Source: Thiotrichaceae bacterium
GTDB lineage: Bacteria; Pseudomonadota; Gammaproteobacteria; Beggiatoales; Beggiatoaceae
Length of the DNA: 64,000 nucleotides
Assembly (NCBI GenBank): GCA_028688145.1
Contig: JAQTYU010000003.1
Span: 124,001 to 188,000, forward strand
Reading direction: 5' to 3'
Position 1 is the first letter of the stretch; every line of letters begins with the position of its first letter. The notes beneath the pieces are model-generated. The model had not been told where the DNA came from, did no database searches, and saw nothing but the letters and a program-made list of their open reading frames with translations. Positions 17,001-25,568 of this stretch are shown here, piece after piece. Position numbers and translations under genes: made by a program.

Positions 17001-19949
17001 ATCACCGACAGCAAAGGACGCGCCCATCAAACCCAAATTCAACAATGGGCGATGGGGCGCGGGCATGTGGTCTGGGAAACTGCGCCCGGTTATGGTTTAG
17101 AAATCATTCCTGAGCAAGAAAGCTATAAAGTGGGCGATAAAGCGCGTTATTTAGTCAAAAACCCCTACCCCGGTGCGAAGGCTTTAATTACCGTGGAACG
17201 TTTTGGGGTGTTGAAAAACTGGATTACCACGCTCACCAACAGCATGGAAGTGATTGAAGTCCCTGTTGAACCCGACTTTATTCCCGGTTTCTTCGTGTCG
17301 GTGGTGGTGATGTCGCCGCGTGTCGAACAGCCGATTGATGAAAATCAGGTGGATTTAGGGAAACCTGCGTTCCGCATGGGTTATGTGAAAACTGAAGTCA
17401 AAGACCCGTACAAAGAACTCACGGTTGAAATTAAGAGTGACAAACCTGTCTACAAACCTCGCGAAGCGGTCACGCTTGATTTCCAAGTGAAAACTCGTCA
17501 AAACAGCGTGCCCACTCAAGCCTTAGAATTGGCGGTGGCGGTGTTGGATGAGTCGGTATTTGACCTGATTACAGGTGGTCGTGATTATTTTGACCCCTAC
17601 AAAGGTTTTTACACCCTCGATGAACTCGACATGGCAAATTACAATTTAATCATGCGTTTAGTGGGGCGGCAAAAGTTTGAAAAGAAAGGCGCGACTGCGG
17701 GCGGTGATGGCGGCAGCAGTTTGGCAATGCGTTCTAACTTCAAATTTGTCAGCTATTGGAATCCTTCCATTAAAGCGGATAAAGATGGCAAGGCGCAGAT
17801 TAAATTCAACGTGCCTGACAACTTGACGGGCTGGCGAGTGCTGGTGTTGGCAGTCACGCCCAATGATTTGATGGGCTTGGGGGAAGGCAATTTCAAAGTC
17901 AACCAACCGATTGAATTACGTGGGGTATTACCTAACCAAGTGACCACGGGCGACCAATTCCAAGCAGGCTTTAACATCATGAATCGCACTGACAAAGTGC
18001 GGGATATTAAAGTGGAAGTGCAGGCGAAAGGCTCGGTGGTTTTAGCAGCGGGTAAAACCGAAGTCTTGCACAGCGAAACTTTGAAAGCTGAACCCTTCAA
18101 ACGTTATAACGTGTGGCTGCCTTTAACCGCAAGCAGTAACGCAGGCAAGGTGGAATTAACCGCCACTGCCAGCGATGCCGAAGAACGCGATGGGCTTAAG
18201 CAATCTGTGCCTGTGCGGGCGCGACGCGCTTTGGAAACAGCGGCAACTTATGGCACCACGGTTGAAAAAGAAATCACGGAATCTTTGCTGTTCCCGAAAG
18301 ATATTCATCCCGATGTCGGCGGTGTCAGTGTGGTGGCAACGCCCACGGTGATTGGCAATGTGGAAGGCGCGTTTAAATATATGCGCGATTATCCGTACAT
18401 GTGTTGGGAGCAAAAGCTCAGTAAAGGCACAATGGCGGCGCATTACAAGAACTTAAAGGCGTATTTGTCGGGCGAAATCGTGTGGGAAGGCAGCGATACT
18501 TTAAGCCAAGAAACTTTGGATTTGGCAGCGAATTATCAAGCCCCCAATGGCGGCATGGCGTACTTTTTACCGACTGAAGAACGCGTCAGCCCGTATTTAA
18601 GTGCGTACACTGCCTTAGCCTTCAACTGGTTACGTGACAGTGGTTATAAAATTCCTGACGCGGTGGAAAACAAGCTGCATGATTATTTGCTGAGCATGTT
18701 ACGCCGCAATGTCATGCCTGATTATTATTCCAAAGGCATGGCTTCTAGCGTGCGTGCGGTGGCATTGGCAGCCTTGGCGAAACCTGGGCAAATTACCCGC
18801 GATGACATCAAGCGTTATCAAAGTCATGTGGTGAATATGGATTTATTCGGCAAGGCGCATTATTTGGAAGCCGCGTTACGTATTCCTGCCACCGAAGCAA
18901 TTCGGACTGAAGTCGCGAAACAGATTCTTTCCCAAGTGAATATTACTTCGGGAAAAGTGTCGTTTAACGAAACCTTGGATGATGGTTTTTCCAGCTTGTT
19001 GAGTTCTCAGTTGCGCAGCCAGTGCGTGGTGTTGAAAAGCTTGGTGCTGTATGACGAAGTGATGAAAGATAACCTCGTCAGCGATTTGCCGTTTAAATTG
19101 GTGAATCACATTACCATGACCCGCAAAGGGCGTACCCATTGGGAAAACACCCAAGAAAATATGTTCTGTATGCAAGCCTTGCACGAATTTGCACGGGTTT
19201 ATGAAAAAGATAAACCTGCGATGACGGTGACGGCTTGGTTAGACATGGAAAAACTGGGTCAAGCGCAATTCAACGATGTGAAAGATACGCCTAAGACGTT
19301 CACCCACAACATGACGGCGAACGATGTCGGTCGTAAAGCCAGCGTGAAATTGGATAAAGAAGGTCAGGGACGGGTGTATTACACCGTGCGTATGAGTTAC
19401 GCGCTGAAAGAAGAAAAGGCGACAGCGGTGAATTCAGGCATGGATGTGCAACGCGAATATCACGTTGAACGCAATGGGAAATGGGAATTGTTGAAAAGCC
19501 CAATGGAATTGAAAACAGGGGAATTGGTACGTGTGGATTTATACGTGTCTCTGCCTGCTGCGCGCAATTTCGTGGTGATTGATGATCCTGTGCCGGGCGG
19601 TTTAGAACCTGTGAATCGGGATTTAGCGACTTCTTCCAAAGTGGCGGCGGATAAGGCTAAAGAAGATTTTGCAGGCGGTTCATTGTGGTTCCGTTTCAGC
19701 GATTGGCATGAATATGCGTTTTCATTGTGGTCGTTCTATCACAAGGAATTGCGTCATCATGCGGTAATTTACTATTCTGACTATCTCGCACCGGGTAATT
19801 ACCATTTGTCCTACGTGGCGCAAGCTATCTCCGCTGGGGAATTTGTGGTGATGCCTACGCATAGCGAAGAAATGTATAGTCCTGAAGTCTATGGAAATTC
19901 TGCACCAGCGATTTTGAAAGTGGTGCGTGATTCTGCGGCAAGTAAGTAA
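14061..19949 (+). CDS. Bacterial alpha-2-macroglobulin (large, thioester-containing)
   Basis: 1962 residues. Bacterial alpha-2-macroglobulins (YfhM type) are thought to trap foreign proteases in the periplasm. Seen: a signal peptide (LLVLFLLLSTHALLPTASFGA), repeated macroglobulin-like beta domains over the first 1100 residues, the A2M core (VSYWNPSIKADKDGKAQIKF, then VPDNLTGWRVLVLAVTPND), and a CWEQ thioester at residue 1448 in YPYMCWEQ. A Gly-rich loop (GATAGGDGGSS) before the A2M core is exposed-looking. Longer than YfhM (about 1650) and without a lipobox cysteine, so probably soluble. Not next to pbpC, its usual partner. Start is GTG 14061, ATG 14067 or ATG 14073; the last gives the neatest signal peptide. 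Confidence 0.92.
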   Translation: MRMIMSKTRLLVLFLLLSTHALLPTASFGAFDSAEANKPKVLEILRVTPEGKDVPAGRQIVFQFNQPVVPVGKMDRTAAEIPITIAPATQCEWRWLNTSALACELNEKNTLKLATRYQITVNPGIMTEAKETLKAALNYEFITQRPTVGYTHFSQWYGPSSPEVRVSFNQNVTRESVEKHLFFQRANGQRVAVALKATNDQEENEGEEGEAAATAKKPAEKAPLPEFANAWLISPKSPLPAASSAQLMVESGLVSTFGTEQGIEDRALLDIETFPNEFKFLGISCTSIKGEPVKITPKDKLAQQTRCNPLHQIALLFSSPVNAKALKKAFGLIPDLAGGRTDYDPWERITGNEYSRLREPYTKDKEYYIGLPELLKGYQNYQLKVNAKDLQDEFGRTLENNVAMQFATDHRPPNLVFEHENSVLEKNVDSELPIYVTNLNKLNLEYRLFTPQGWLGVQNKEIKLPKLPDIAYKIPLGVRQLLPTKSGIVQGCINSTPVVNNNGNCWTENGNNTHFFSQITPFGVQVKLGHHNSLIWVTDLATGAPVAGVDVSIYTDSYLPGNPAVAPLATAVTDSNGVAMLAGTQSLDPKLSFLQSYGRNAQHLFVRCQKGEDIALLPLDNEFQVNLYELGQSYSFYPQLQKQYGHIHTWGMTAQGVYKVGDTIQYKLFVRDQSNQAFVLPPDSSYQLAVVDPTGKTVHEIKDMKLSEFGTFAGEFQTAQNAPVGWYHFNLKASFTEEQWSPIRVLVSDFTPSPFRVRTTLNHELFHLGDTVKVDTTANLHAGGPYINAQAQVTATMTQQNFMPSNPVAKDFAFDVTVVDKHHDDTVFHTEAQIDDKGQLQTQFVLPDSPVLFGKLTVESSVRDERGKDVANSVTANYAGRDRLVGMRQTTWTLEVGKTEKVELIVVDDQGNPAKDTPIKVTIEQQQTKASRVKGAGNAYLTRYEHEWIAAGTCEVTSTLTPVSCNVSATQPGAYRMTAKITDSKGRAHQTQIQQWAMGRGHVVWETAPGYGLEIIPEQESYKVGDKARYLVKNPYPGAKALITVERFGVLKNWITTLTNSMEVIEVPVEPDFIPGFFVSVVVMSPRVEQPIDENQVDLGKPAFRMGYVKTEVKDPYKELTVEIKSDKPVYKPREAVTLDFQVKTRQNSVPTQALELAVAVLDESVFDLITGGRDYFDPYKGFYTLDELDMANYNLIMRLVGRQKFEKKGATAGGDGGSSLAMRSNFKFVSYWNPSIKADKDGKAQIKFNVPDNLTGWRVLVLAVTPNDLMGLGEGNFKVNQPIELRGVLPNQVTTGDQFQAGFNIMNRTDKVRDIKVEVQAKGSVVLAAGKTEVLHSETLKAEPFKRYNVWLPLTASSNAGKVELTATASDAEERDGLKQSVPVRARRALETAATYGTTVEKEITESLLFPKDIHPDVGGVSVVATPTVIGNVEGAFKYMRDYPYMCWEQKLSKGTMAAHYKNLKAYLSGEIVWEGSDTLSQETLDLAANYQAPNGGMAYFLPTEERVSPYLSAYTALAFNWLRDSGYKIPDAVENKLHDYLLSMLRRNVMPDYYSKGMASSVRAVALAALAKPGQITRDDIKRYQSHVVNMDLFGKAHYLEAALRIPATEAIRTEVAKQILSQVNITSGKVSFNETLDDGFSSLLSSQLRSQCVVLKSLVLYDEVMKDNLVSDLPFKLVNHITMTRKGRTHWENTQENMFCMQALHEFARVYEKDKPAMTVTAWLDMEKLGQAQFNDVKDTPKTFTHNMTANDVGRKASVKLDKEGQGRVYYTVRMSYALKEEKATAVNSGMDVQREYHVERNGKWELLKSPMELKTGELVRVDLYVSLPAARNFVVIDDPVPGGLEPVNRDLATSSKVAADKAKEDFAGGSLWFRFSDWHEYAFSLWSFYHKELRHHAVIYYSDYLAPGNYHLSYVAQAISAGEFVVMPTHSEEMYSPEVYGNSAPAILKVVRDSAASK

Positions 19950-19970
19950 TAGTTAAGCGTTGTTAAAATT

Positions 19971-20015
19971 AGGCTTTCCTGTTGACCCGATTGGGGAAAT
20001 GGGGAAGCCTTTTTC
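19971..20015 (+). terminator. Likely rho-independent terminator of the A2M gene
   Basis: AGGCTTTCC pairs with GGGGAAGCCT across a 20-base loop and is followed by TTTTTCTT, 21 bp after the alpha-2-macroglobulin stop codon. Confidence 0.65.
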
Positions 20016-20038
20016 TTAAATGCTATTGAGAGAGCATC

Positions 20039-20794
20039 ATGAAGAATGAAACAACTGAACTTACAAAACAGCAGTTTATCGAAGTTCTTAAAAAAGTTGC
20101 TGAACCAAAAGACATAAAAGTTTTTCAGGTTATATATAACTTCAATGAACGCCACGAAGCTGCCGCCAGTGAAATTGCTGCTGTTTTAGAGATGAAATAT
20201 CCACCACTTAATTCACAAGTTGGAAGACTTGCTAAAAAGGTGGATAAAATCATTCCCAATATTGTCTATGAATTAAGGGAAGATGAAACTTCCAGACGTT
20301 GGAATTTATTTTTCAATGGGCGTTATAACCATGCTGGGAAAGGTAAGCTTTTTTATTGGCAATTACGAACGCCGCTGGTTGAGGCATTGCAAGAATTATC
20401 ATTGACAGGTGAACTCAAAAAAACTGAAGACTTGGCTGAAGAATTACCTGAACAAGCTTTAAAAACGTTGCCTGAAGGTGCGAAGAAAAGCATTGTTGTT
20501 AATGCCTATGAAAGAAATCCCAAAGCAAGAGAAGAATGTGTTCAACATTACGGAACAGATTGTGTGGTGTGTGGCTTTAATTTTGGGGAGGCGTTTGGTG
20601 AATTAGGAGAAGGCTTTATTCATGTTCATCATTTAAAACCTATCTCCAGCATAGGCAAATCCTACGAAGTCAATCCTGTCCAAGATTTACGCCCTGTGTG
20701 CCCTAATTGTCATGCGATGTTGCATAGAAAAAAAGACGCAGTGCTTTCCATTGACGAATTGATAGCAATTAGAAAATCTCATGCGACCACATAA
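20039..20794 (+). CDS. HNH endonuclease domain protein
   Basis: 251 residues. The C-terminal part has the HNH fold: a CVVC zinc knuckle, HVHHLKPIS with the paired histidines, NPVQDLRPVCPNCHAMLH with the second Cys pair and final His. The N-terminal 150 residues look like a winged-helix or DNA-binding region (AAASEIAAVLEMKYPPLNSQVGRL). Such proteins are often annotated as predicted restriction endonucleases of the McrA/HNH kind. No methyltransferase gene is adjacent, so it may be a modification-dependent or solitary nuclease; function is inferred. Confidence 0.82.
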   Translation: MKNETTELTKQQFIEVLKKVAEPKDIKVFQVIYNFNERHEAAASEIAAVLEMKYPPLNSQVGRLAKKVDKIIPNIVYELREDETSRRWNLFFNGRYNHAGKGKLFYWQLRTPLVEALQELSLTGELKKTEDLAEELPEQALKTLPEGAKKSIVVNAYERNPKAREECVQHYGTDCVVCGFNFGEAFGELGEGFIHVHHLKPISSIGKSYEVNPVQDLRPVCPNCHAMLHRKKDAVLSIDELIAIRKSHATT

Positions 20795-20901
20795 TATATT
20801 GTGCTGATATTTAGCCTCAATCACGATTTTATTCGCAAGAGACTTGATCCCATGCCCCGCTATTGTCACAATCGGACTTAATAATAACGAGGAACAGAAT
20901 A

Positions 20902-21858
20902 ATGCGAAAAATATGCCTTTTGGGTGGAACAGGTTTTGTTGGCAAAGAATTAACCCTGCAATTAATCAAACAAGGTTGGCAAGTCAAAATTTTGACCCGT
21001 CACCGCGAATCACACCGTGAATTTTTCTTATTTCCCAATGTGCAATTGGTCGAAGCCGATTTGAGAGAACAAAGCGTACTCAATGCGCAATTGGCAGGCT
21101 GTGAAGTGGTGGTGAATCTCATCGGCATTTTGAACGAAGCGGGCAGCGATGGCGCAGGTTTCCAACGCGCTCATGTCGATTTCCCAAAAAAGATTATTAC
21201 CGCCTGCCAAGCCAATGGCGTGCATCGCGTGTTGCATCTCAGCGCGCTCAATGCTGACCCCAAGAAAGGCAGCAGTTTTTATTTACGCAGCAAAGGCGAA
21301 GGCGAAAACTTACTGCACAACGCGATTGGCATCGATGTCACCAGTTTTAGACCTTCGGTGATTTTTGGCGAACACGACAGCTTTTTCAATCGTTTTGCCA
21401 ATTTATTAAAAATTCCTAATTACCTGTTTTTTTTACCGTCTGCACAAGCGCGTTTTGCCCCGATTTGGGTGGGTGATTTAGTGCAAGCAATGCTGTTAAG
21501 TATTGATAATCCTAAAACGTATGGAAAACGCTATAATTTGTGTGGCGCGAAAGCCTATACCCTTGCAGAATTAGTGAGTTACACTGCAAAACTGCTGGGC
21601 TTGAAACGCAAAATTATCGGCTTAGATGATAAATGGTCGAAACGTGCCGCAGAATTGATGGGAAAATTGCCGAATAAACCGTATTCGTTGGATAATTATC
21701 TTTCTGCACAACAAGCCAGTGTGTGCAGTGAAAATCAATTGGCAGAGTTTGGCATCAAACCCGCCAGTGTGGAATCGCTGTTGCCCAGTTATTTAGCCCC
21801 GTTTCATCACAAAGCTTGTTATGACCGTTTCCGTTTTCTCGCAGGAAAAACTCGTTAA
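20902..21858 (+). CDS. NAD(P)-binding epimerase/dehydrogenase, NDUFA9-like
   Basis: 318 residues of the atypical extended SDR group related to complex I subunit NDUFA9. N-terminal Rossmann motif [14 protein letters not shown], then NLIGILNE and a [10 protein letters not shown] segment with the SDR lysine, and [20 protein letters not shown], a hallmark of this subfamily. Start ATG 20902 is chosen because GAGGAACAG lies just upstream and the Rossmann strand begins at once; an upstream in-frame extension from 20863 lacks support. The stop is 2 bp before cca, so the two are probably cotranscribed. Confidence 0.85.
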   Translation: MRKICLLGGTGFVGKELTLQLIKQGWQVKILTRHRESHREFFLFPNVQLVEADLREQSVLNAQLAGCEVVVNLIGILNEAGSDGAGFQRAHVDFPKKIITACQANGVHRVLHLSALNADPKKGSSFYLRSKGEGENLLHNAIGIDVTSFRPSVIFGEHDSFFNRFANLLKIPNYLFFLPSAQARFAPIWVGDLVQAMLLSIDNPKTYGKRYNLCGAKAYTLAELVSYTAKLLGLKRKIIGLDDKWSKRAAELMGKLPNKPYSLDNYLSAQQASVCSENQLAEFGIKPASVESLLPSYLAPFHHKACYDRFRFLAGKTR

Positions 21859-21860
21859 AA

Positions 21861-23093
21861 ATGCAAGTTTATAAAGTTGGCGGCGCGGTTCGCGATAAAT
21901 TACTCGGTTTAGAGACGCAAGATATTGATTGGGTTCTGGTTGGCGCAAATCCCGCCGACTTAATCAAGCAAGGTTATCAACAAGTCGGGCGTGATTTTCC
22001 CGTATTTTTGCATCCCAAAACCAAGGAAGAATACGCGCTGGCGCGCACCGAGCGTAAAACCCAAGGCGGTTATACGGGATTTAGCGTGTATGCCGCGCCC
22101 GATGTGACTTTAGAAGAAGATTTGTGTCGCCGTGATTTAACCATCAATGCGATGGCGGAAGATGCGGCGGGCAAGCTTATTGACCCGTTTAATGGACAAG
22201 CGGATTTAAAAGCAGGGATTTTGCGCCATGTTTCCCCCGCCTTTGTGGAAGACCCCGTGCGCATTTTGCGTTTGGCGCGCTTTGCGGCGCGGTTTAATTT
22301 CAGCATCGCGCCTGAAACTTTGGAACTGATGCGCCAGATGTTGGCGGCGGGCGAAGTCGATTATTTAGTGCCTGAACGGGTGTGGCAGGAAACGGTGCGC
22401 GCTTTGGGGGAAAAATATCCTGCGCGTTTTATCGAAGTGCTGCATGAATGTGGCGCGTTGGCAAAAGTGTTTCCCGAAATTGCGGCGTTATTTGGCGTGC
22501 CGCAACCTGAAAAGCATCATCCTGAAATCGATACCGGCATTCACACGCTGATGGTGGTGCAACAGGCGCGACTTTTAAGCGATGACCCACAGGTGATTTT
22601 TGCTGCCTTAACCCATGATTTGGGCAAGGGCGCGACTCCGCTCGAGATTTTGCCGCATCATTATGGGCATGAAGAAACGGGTGGAAAATTGGTGGCGAAA
22701 TTGTGCCGCCGTTGCCGCGCCCCCAGCCATTTTCAAGAATTGGCGGTGTTGGTGGCGCGTTTTCACACCCATTGCCACCGTATCACTGAATTGAAACCGC
22801 AAACCGTATTGCAAACTTTGCAGCATTTAGACGCATTTCGTCGCCCGCAACGTTTTGCACAATTTCTGCTGGCATGTGAAGCCGATGCACGCGGGCGGCT
22901 GGGTTTGGAAAATCGTCCGTATCCGCAAGCGGCTTTATTTCAAAGCTATTTCGAGCAAGTGCAACAAGTGGATGTTGCGGATGTGGTGGCGGCGGGTTTC
23001 ACGGGGGCGCAGATTGGGGAAGAATTGCAGCGGCGGCGGGTGTTTAAACTTAAAGCTTATCTTGCTGAATGTGCTCTTGAGTTTAAATCTTAA
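21861..23093 (+). CDS. cca: Multifunctional CCA-adding enzyme
   Basis: 410 residues. Adds or repairs the 3'-CCA of tRNA. Head: [11 protein letters not shown] and DIDWVLVG (the catalytic DxD region of nucleotidyltransferases), [10 protein letters not shown], then [13 protein letters not shown]. The C-terminal half has an HD phosphohydrolase domain ([12 protein letters not shown]), which defines the long gammaproteobacterial form with phosphatase/phosphodiesterase activity. Length agrees with E. coli Cca (412). Starts 2 bp after the upstream dehydrogenase stop. Confidence 0.96.
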   Translation: MQVYKVGGAVRDKLLGLETQDIDWVLVGANPADLIKQGYQQVGRDFPVFLHPKTKEEYALARTERKTQGGYTGFSVYAAPDVTLEEDLCRRDLTINAMAEDAAGKLIDPFNGQADLKAGILRHVSPAFVEDPVRILRLARFAARFNFSIAPETLELMRQMLAAGEVDYLVPERVWQETVRALGEKYPARFIEVLHECGALAKVFPEIAALFGVPQPEKHHPEIDTGIHTLMVVQQARLLSDDPQVIFAALTHDLGKGATPLEILPHHYGHEETGGKLVAKLCRRCRAPSHFQELAVLVARFHTHCHRITELKPQTVLQTLQHLDAFRRPQRFAQFLLACEADARGRLGLENRPYPQAALFQSYFEQVQQVDVADVVAAGFTGAQIGEELQRRRVFKLKAYLAECALEFKS

Positions 23094-23306
23094 AAGAATC
23101 GCATAGAACATGTAAGGTGGGCATTGCCCACCAATTAGCTTGACTAGGTGCTTATAAAAATGAATTCATTTGTCGCTGTTTTGATTTGTTAATACCTGTT
23201 TGTTAAAAATCTATAATAGAAGCCGTGCAAAATTAAAGTGGTGACAGACAAACATCCAATTTAAATAAAATGGGTTTTGTAAACTCGGAAACAAGGAAGA
23301 ACAAAT

Positions 23307-23771
23307 ATGTACCTATTTTTAAAGTTGTTACATATTTTCGGGGTGATTTTATTTGTTGGAAATATCATTGTGACGGGTTGGTGGAAAACCTTAGCGATTC
23401 AAACCAAAGACCCGCGCATTCTCGCTTATGCACAACGACAAGTGACGTTAACAGACTTTATTTTTACAGCGGGCGGGAGTTTTTTGGTCGGCGTGACTGG
23501 AATATCAATGATCATTACCGCTCAAATTGATTGGTTGAATCTGTTTTGGTTAAAGTCAGGGATTGCTTTGTTCACCTTATCAGGGATTTTGTGGATGTTG
23601 GTTTTAATTCCCATCCAAATTAAGCAAGCAGGTTTAGCAAAACAATTCGCTGAAGATGGCAATATTCCAGCGATATATTGGAAATTAGAAACTGGGTGGT
23701 TGATTGTGGGCATTATTGCAACGCTATTACCCTTAGGAACAGTTTATTTTATGGTGCTTAAACCTGTTTAA
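23307..23771 (+). CDS. DUF2269 family integral membrane protein
   Basis: 154 residues with four hydrophobic helices: about 4-24 (FLKLLHIFGVILFVGNIIVTG), 50-70, 80-103 and 130-152. The early KLLHIFGVILFVGN motif with a conserved histidine matches DUF2269 membrane proteins. The function of the family is unknown. Stands alone between cca and the convergent cysI, from which it is separated by a terminator. Confidence 0.78.
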   Translation: MYLFLKLLHIFGVILFVGNIIVTGWWKTLAIQTKDPRILAYAQRQVTLTDFIFTAGGSFLVGVTGISMIITAQIDWLNLFWLKSGIALFTLSGILWMLVLIPIQIKQAGLAKQFAEDGNIPAIYWKLETGWLIVGIIATLLPLGTVYFMVLKPV

Positions 23772-23805
23772 CGGACTTAATTTTTAGAGAATTCTTAAAA
23801 AAAAA

Positions 23806-23834
23806 GACTGACAGTCCTTTGAAAACTGCCAGTC
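23806..23834 (-). terminator. Rho-independent terminator of cysJ-cysI
   Basis: GACTGACAGT pairs with ACTGCCAGTC; on the minus strand the hairpin is followed by a run of nine T, 33 bp past the cysI stop. It could also slow readthrough from the opposing DUF2269 gene. Confidence 0.8.
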
Positions 23835-23866
23835 CTAAAACTACAAACCAGTTCTAAAATAGCGTA

Positions 23867-25531
23867 TTACACTAAAAACGTTCCCACACGCTGTATAAAG
23901 TCGCCAAAGCTTTCGCTTTTAGTACGTTCTGCCACATATTGCGCAAATAACTTATCCAAAGTTTCCAAAATCTGGGCTTCATTTTGCGATTCCGCATACA
24001 AACGATTTAAGCGTTGACCCGATTGGTCGCCCGCAAAATACAAATTGTATTCGCCCATCGCCTTGCCAATCATCCCGATTTCGGCCAAATAAGGACGTGC
24101 GCAACCATTCGGACAGCCCGTCATCCGAATGTATAACTCTTGTTCAAGCAGCCCATGTTTTGCCAGTAAAGGTTCAACTTTGCTAATCAACGAAGGCAAA
24201 TAACGTTGCGCTTCCGCCATCGCCAAAGGACAAGTATTCAATGCCACACATGCCAAAGCATCACGGCGAATCTTGCTGAGTTCGCGCTGTGCAATCCCAT
24301 GCTTTTCTAAAATTGTTTGCACGGCAGGCTTATTTTCAGTCGTGATATACGTCAACATCACGTTCTGATTGCCCGTGAAACGCACGCCTGCCAAATTTTG
24401 CGCGGTCATATCAAAAATGGCTTGTTCAATCGCATAGCCTTCCGTGTCGATAACGCGCCCATTTTCCACAAAAGCGGTGAAATAATGCAGCCCGTTGACA
24501 TCTTGTTGCCAGCCATAAATATCGCCACGTTGGGTAAATTCAAAAGGCTTAGCAGGGGCTAATTTAAAGCCCAAACGTTCTTCTAATGTCGCTTTGAAAC
24601 CTTCGACACTCATGCGGTCAATGGTGTATTTCAAGCGCGATAAACGGCGTTCTTCACGATTTCCGAAATCGCGTTGCACGGCAGCAATTTGCCAAACCGT
24701 TTCCAACGTTTTTTCCGTGGGCACAAAGCCCAACAATGAACCTAAACGCGCATAAGTCGAACTGTTTCCGTGAGTGGTGCTTAAACCGCCGCCCGCCAAC
24801 ACATTGAATCCAATAAATTTGCCGTTTTCTTGAATCGCAATCAAGCCAATATCATTGGCAAACACATCCACTTCATTGTGCGGAGGAATCGCGATAGCAA
24901 TCTTAAACTTACGTGGCAAATAACGATCTTGATACAAAGGATCAGGCTCGGGCGTATCCCCCACCAATTTTTCACCGTCTAACCACACTTCGCTAAAAGC
25001 TTGGGTTTTGGGCAATAAGTGCGTGGAGATTTTATCAGCAAAATCATGGACTTCTTTATGAAATGGACTTAAAGAAGGATGCACGCCAGCCATCACATTA
25101 CGATTCACGTCGCCACAAGCCGCAATAGAATCCAAGCCCAAGGCGTAGAAATCTTTCACCGTGGGTTTTAATTTGGCTTTGATAATCCCATGAAATTGCA
25201 CGGTTTGGCGGGTGGTGATTTTGACCACACCAGTCGTATATTGCTTGGCAACGCGATGAATCCCTTGCCATTGTTCCGCGCTCACATCACCGCCCGGAAT
25301 CCGCAAACGAATCATGAAAGAATAATCGCGTTCTAATTTCTTATGCTCGCGCTCGTCGCGGCGGTCACGGTTATCCTGTTGATAAATTCCGTGAAATTTA
25401 ATAATAAATTGGTCGGCTTCCGCAACCTGTCCCGTCAAAGGGTCGGTTAAGCTCGCGCCTAAAGTGCCGCGTAAACCACGGCTTGCTAATTTCTGGGCTT
25501 CAGCAACGGAAAGCTTAGTGTCAGTGCTCAT
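23867..25531 (-). CDS. cysI: Sulfite reductase hemoprotein beta subunit
   Basis: 554 residues. Carries siroheme and a [4Fe-4S] cluster and reduces sulfite to sulfide with electrons from CysJ. The cluster/siroheme cysteines are seen in CVALNTCPLAMAEA and RMTGCPNGCARP, the C-x5-C...C-x3-C pattern of the family. The N-terminal half contains the ferrite-like repeat with RQTVQFHG and CGDVNRNVM. Slightly shorter than E. coli CysI (570). Encoded 37 bp after cysJ in the same direction. Confidence 0.95.
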   Translation of the reverse strand: MSTDTKLSVAEAQKLASRGLRGTLGASLTDPLTGQVAEADQFIIKFHGIYQQDNRDRRDEREHKKLERDYSFMIRLRIPGGDVSAEQWQGIHRVAKQYTTGVVKITTRQTVQFHGIIKAKLKPTVKDFYALGLDSIAACGDVNRNVMAGVHPSLSPFHKEVHDFADKISTHLLPKTQAFSEVWLDGEKLVGDTPEPDPLYQDRYLPRKFKIAIAIPPHNEVDVFANDIGLIAIQENGKFIGFNVLAGGGLSTTHGNSSTYARLGSLLGFVPTEKTLETVWQIAAVQRDFGNREERRLSRLKYTIDRMSVEGFKATLEERLGFKLAPAKPFEFTQRGDIYGWQQDVNGLHYFTAFVENGRVIDTEGYAIEQAIFDMTAQNLAGVRFTGNQNVMLTYITTENKPAVQTILEKHGIAQRELSKIRRDALACVALNTCPLAMAEAQRYLPSLISKVEPLLAKHGLLEQELYIRMTGCPNGCARPYLAEIGMIGKAMGEYNLYFAGDQSGQRLNRLYAESQNEAQILETLDKLFAQYVAERTKSESFGDFIQRVGTFLV

Positions 25532-25568
25532 GTGTTATCCTCAAACGCTGCGGCAAGGTAAAGGCTGA

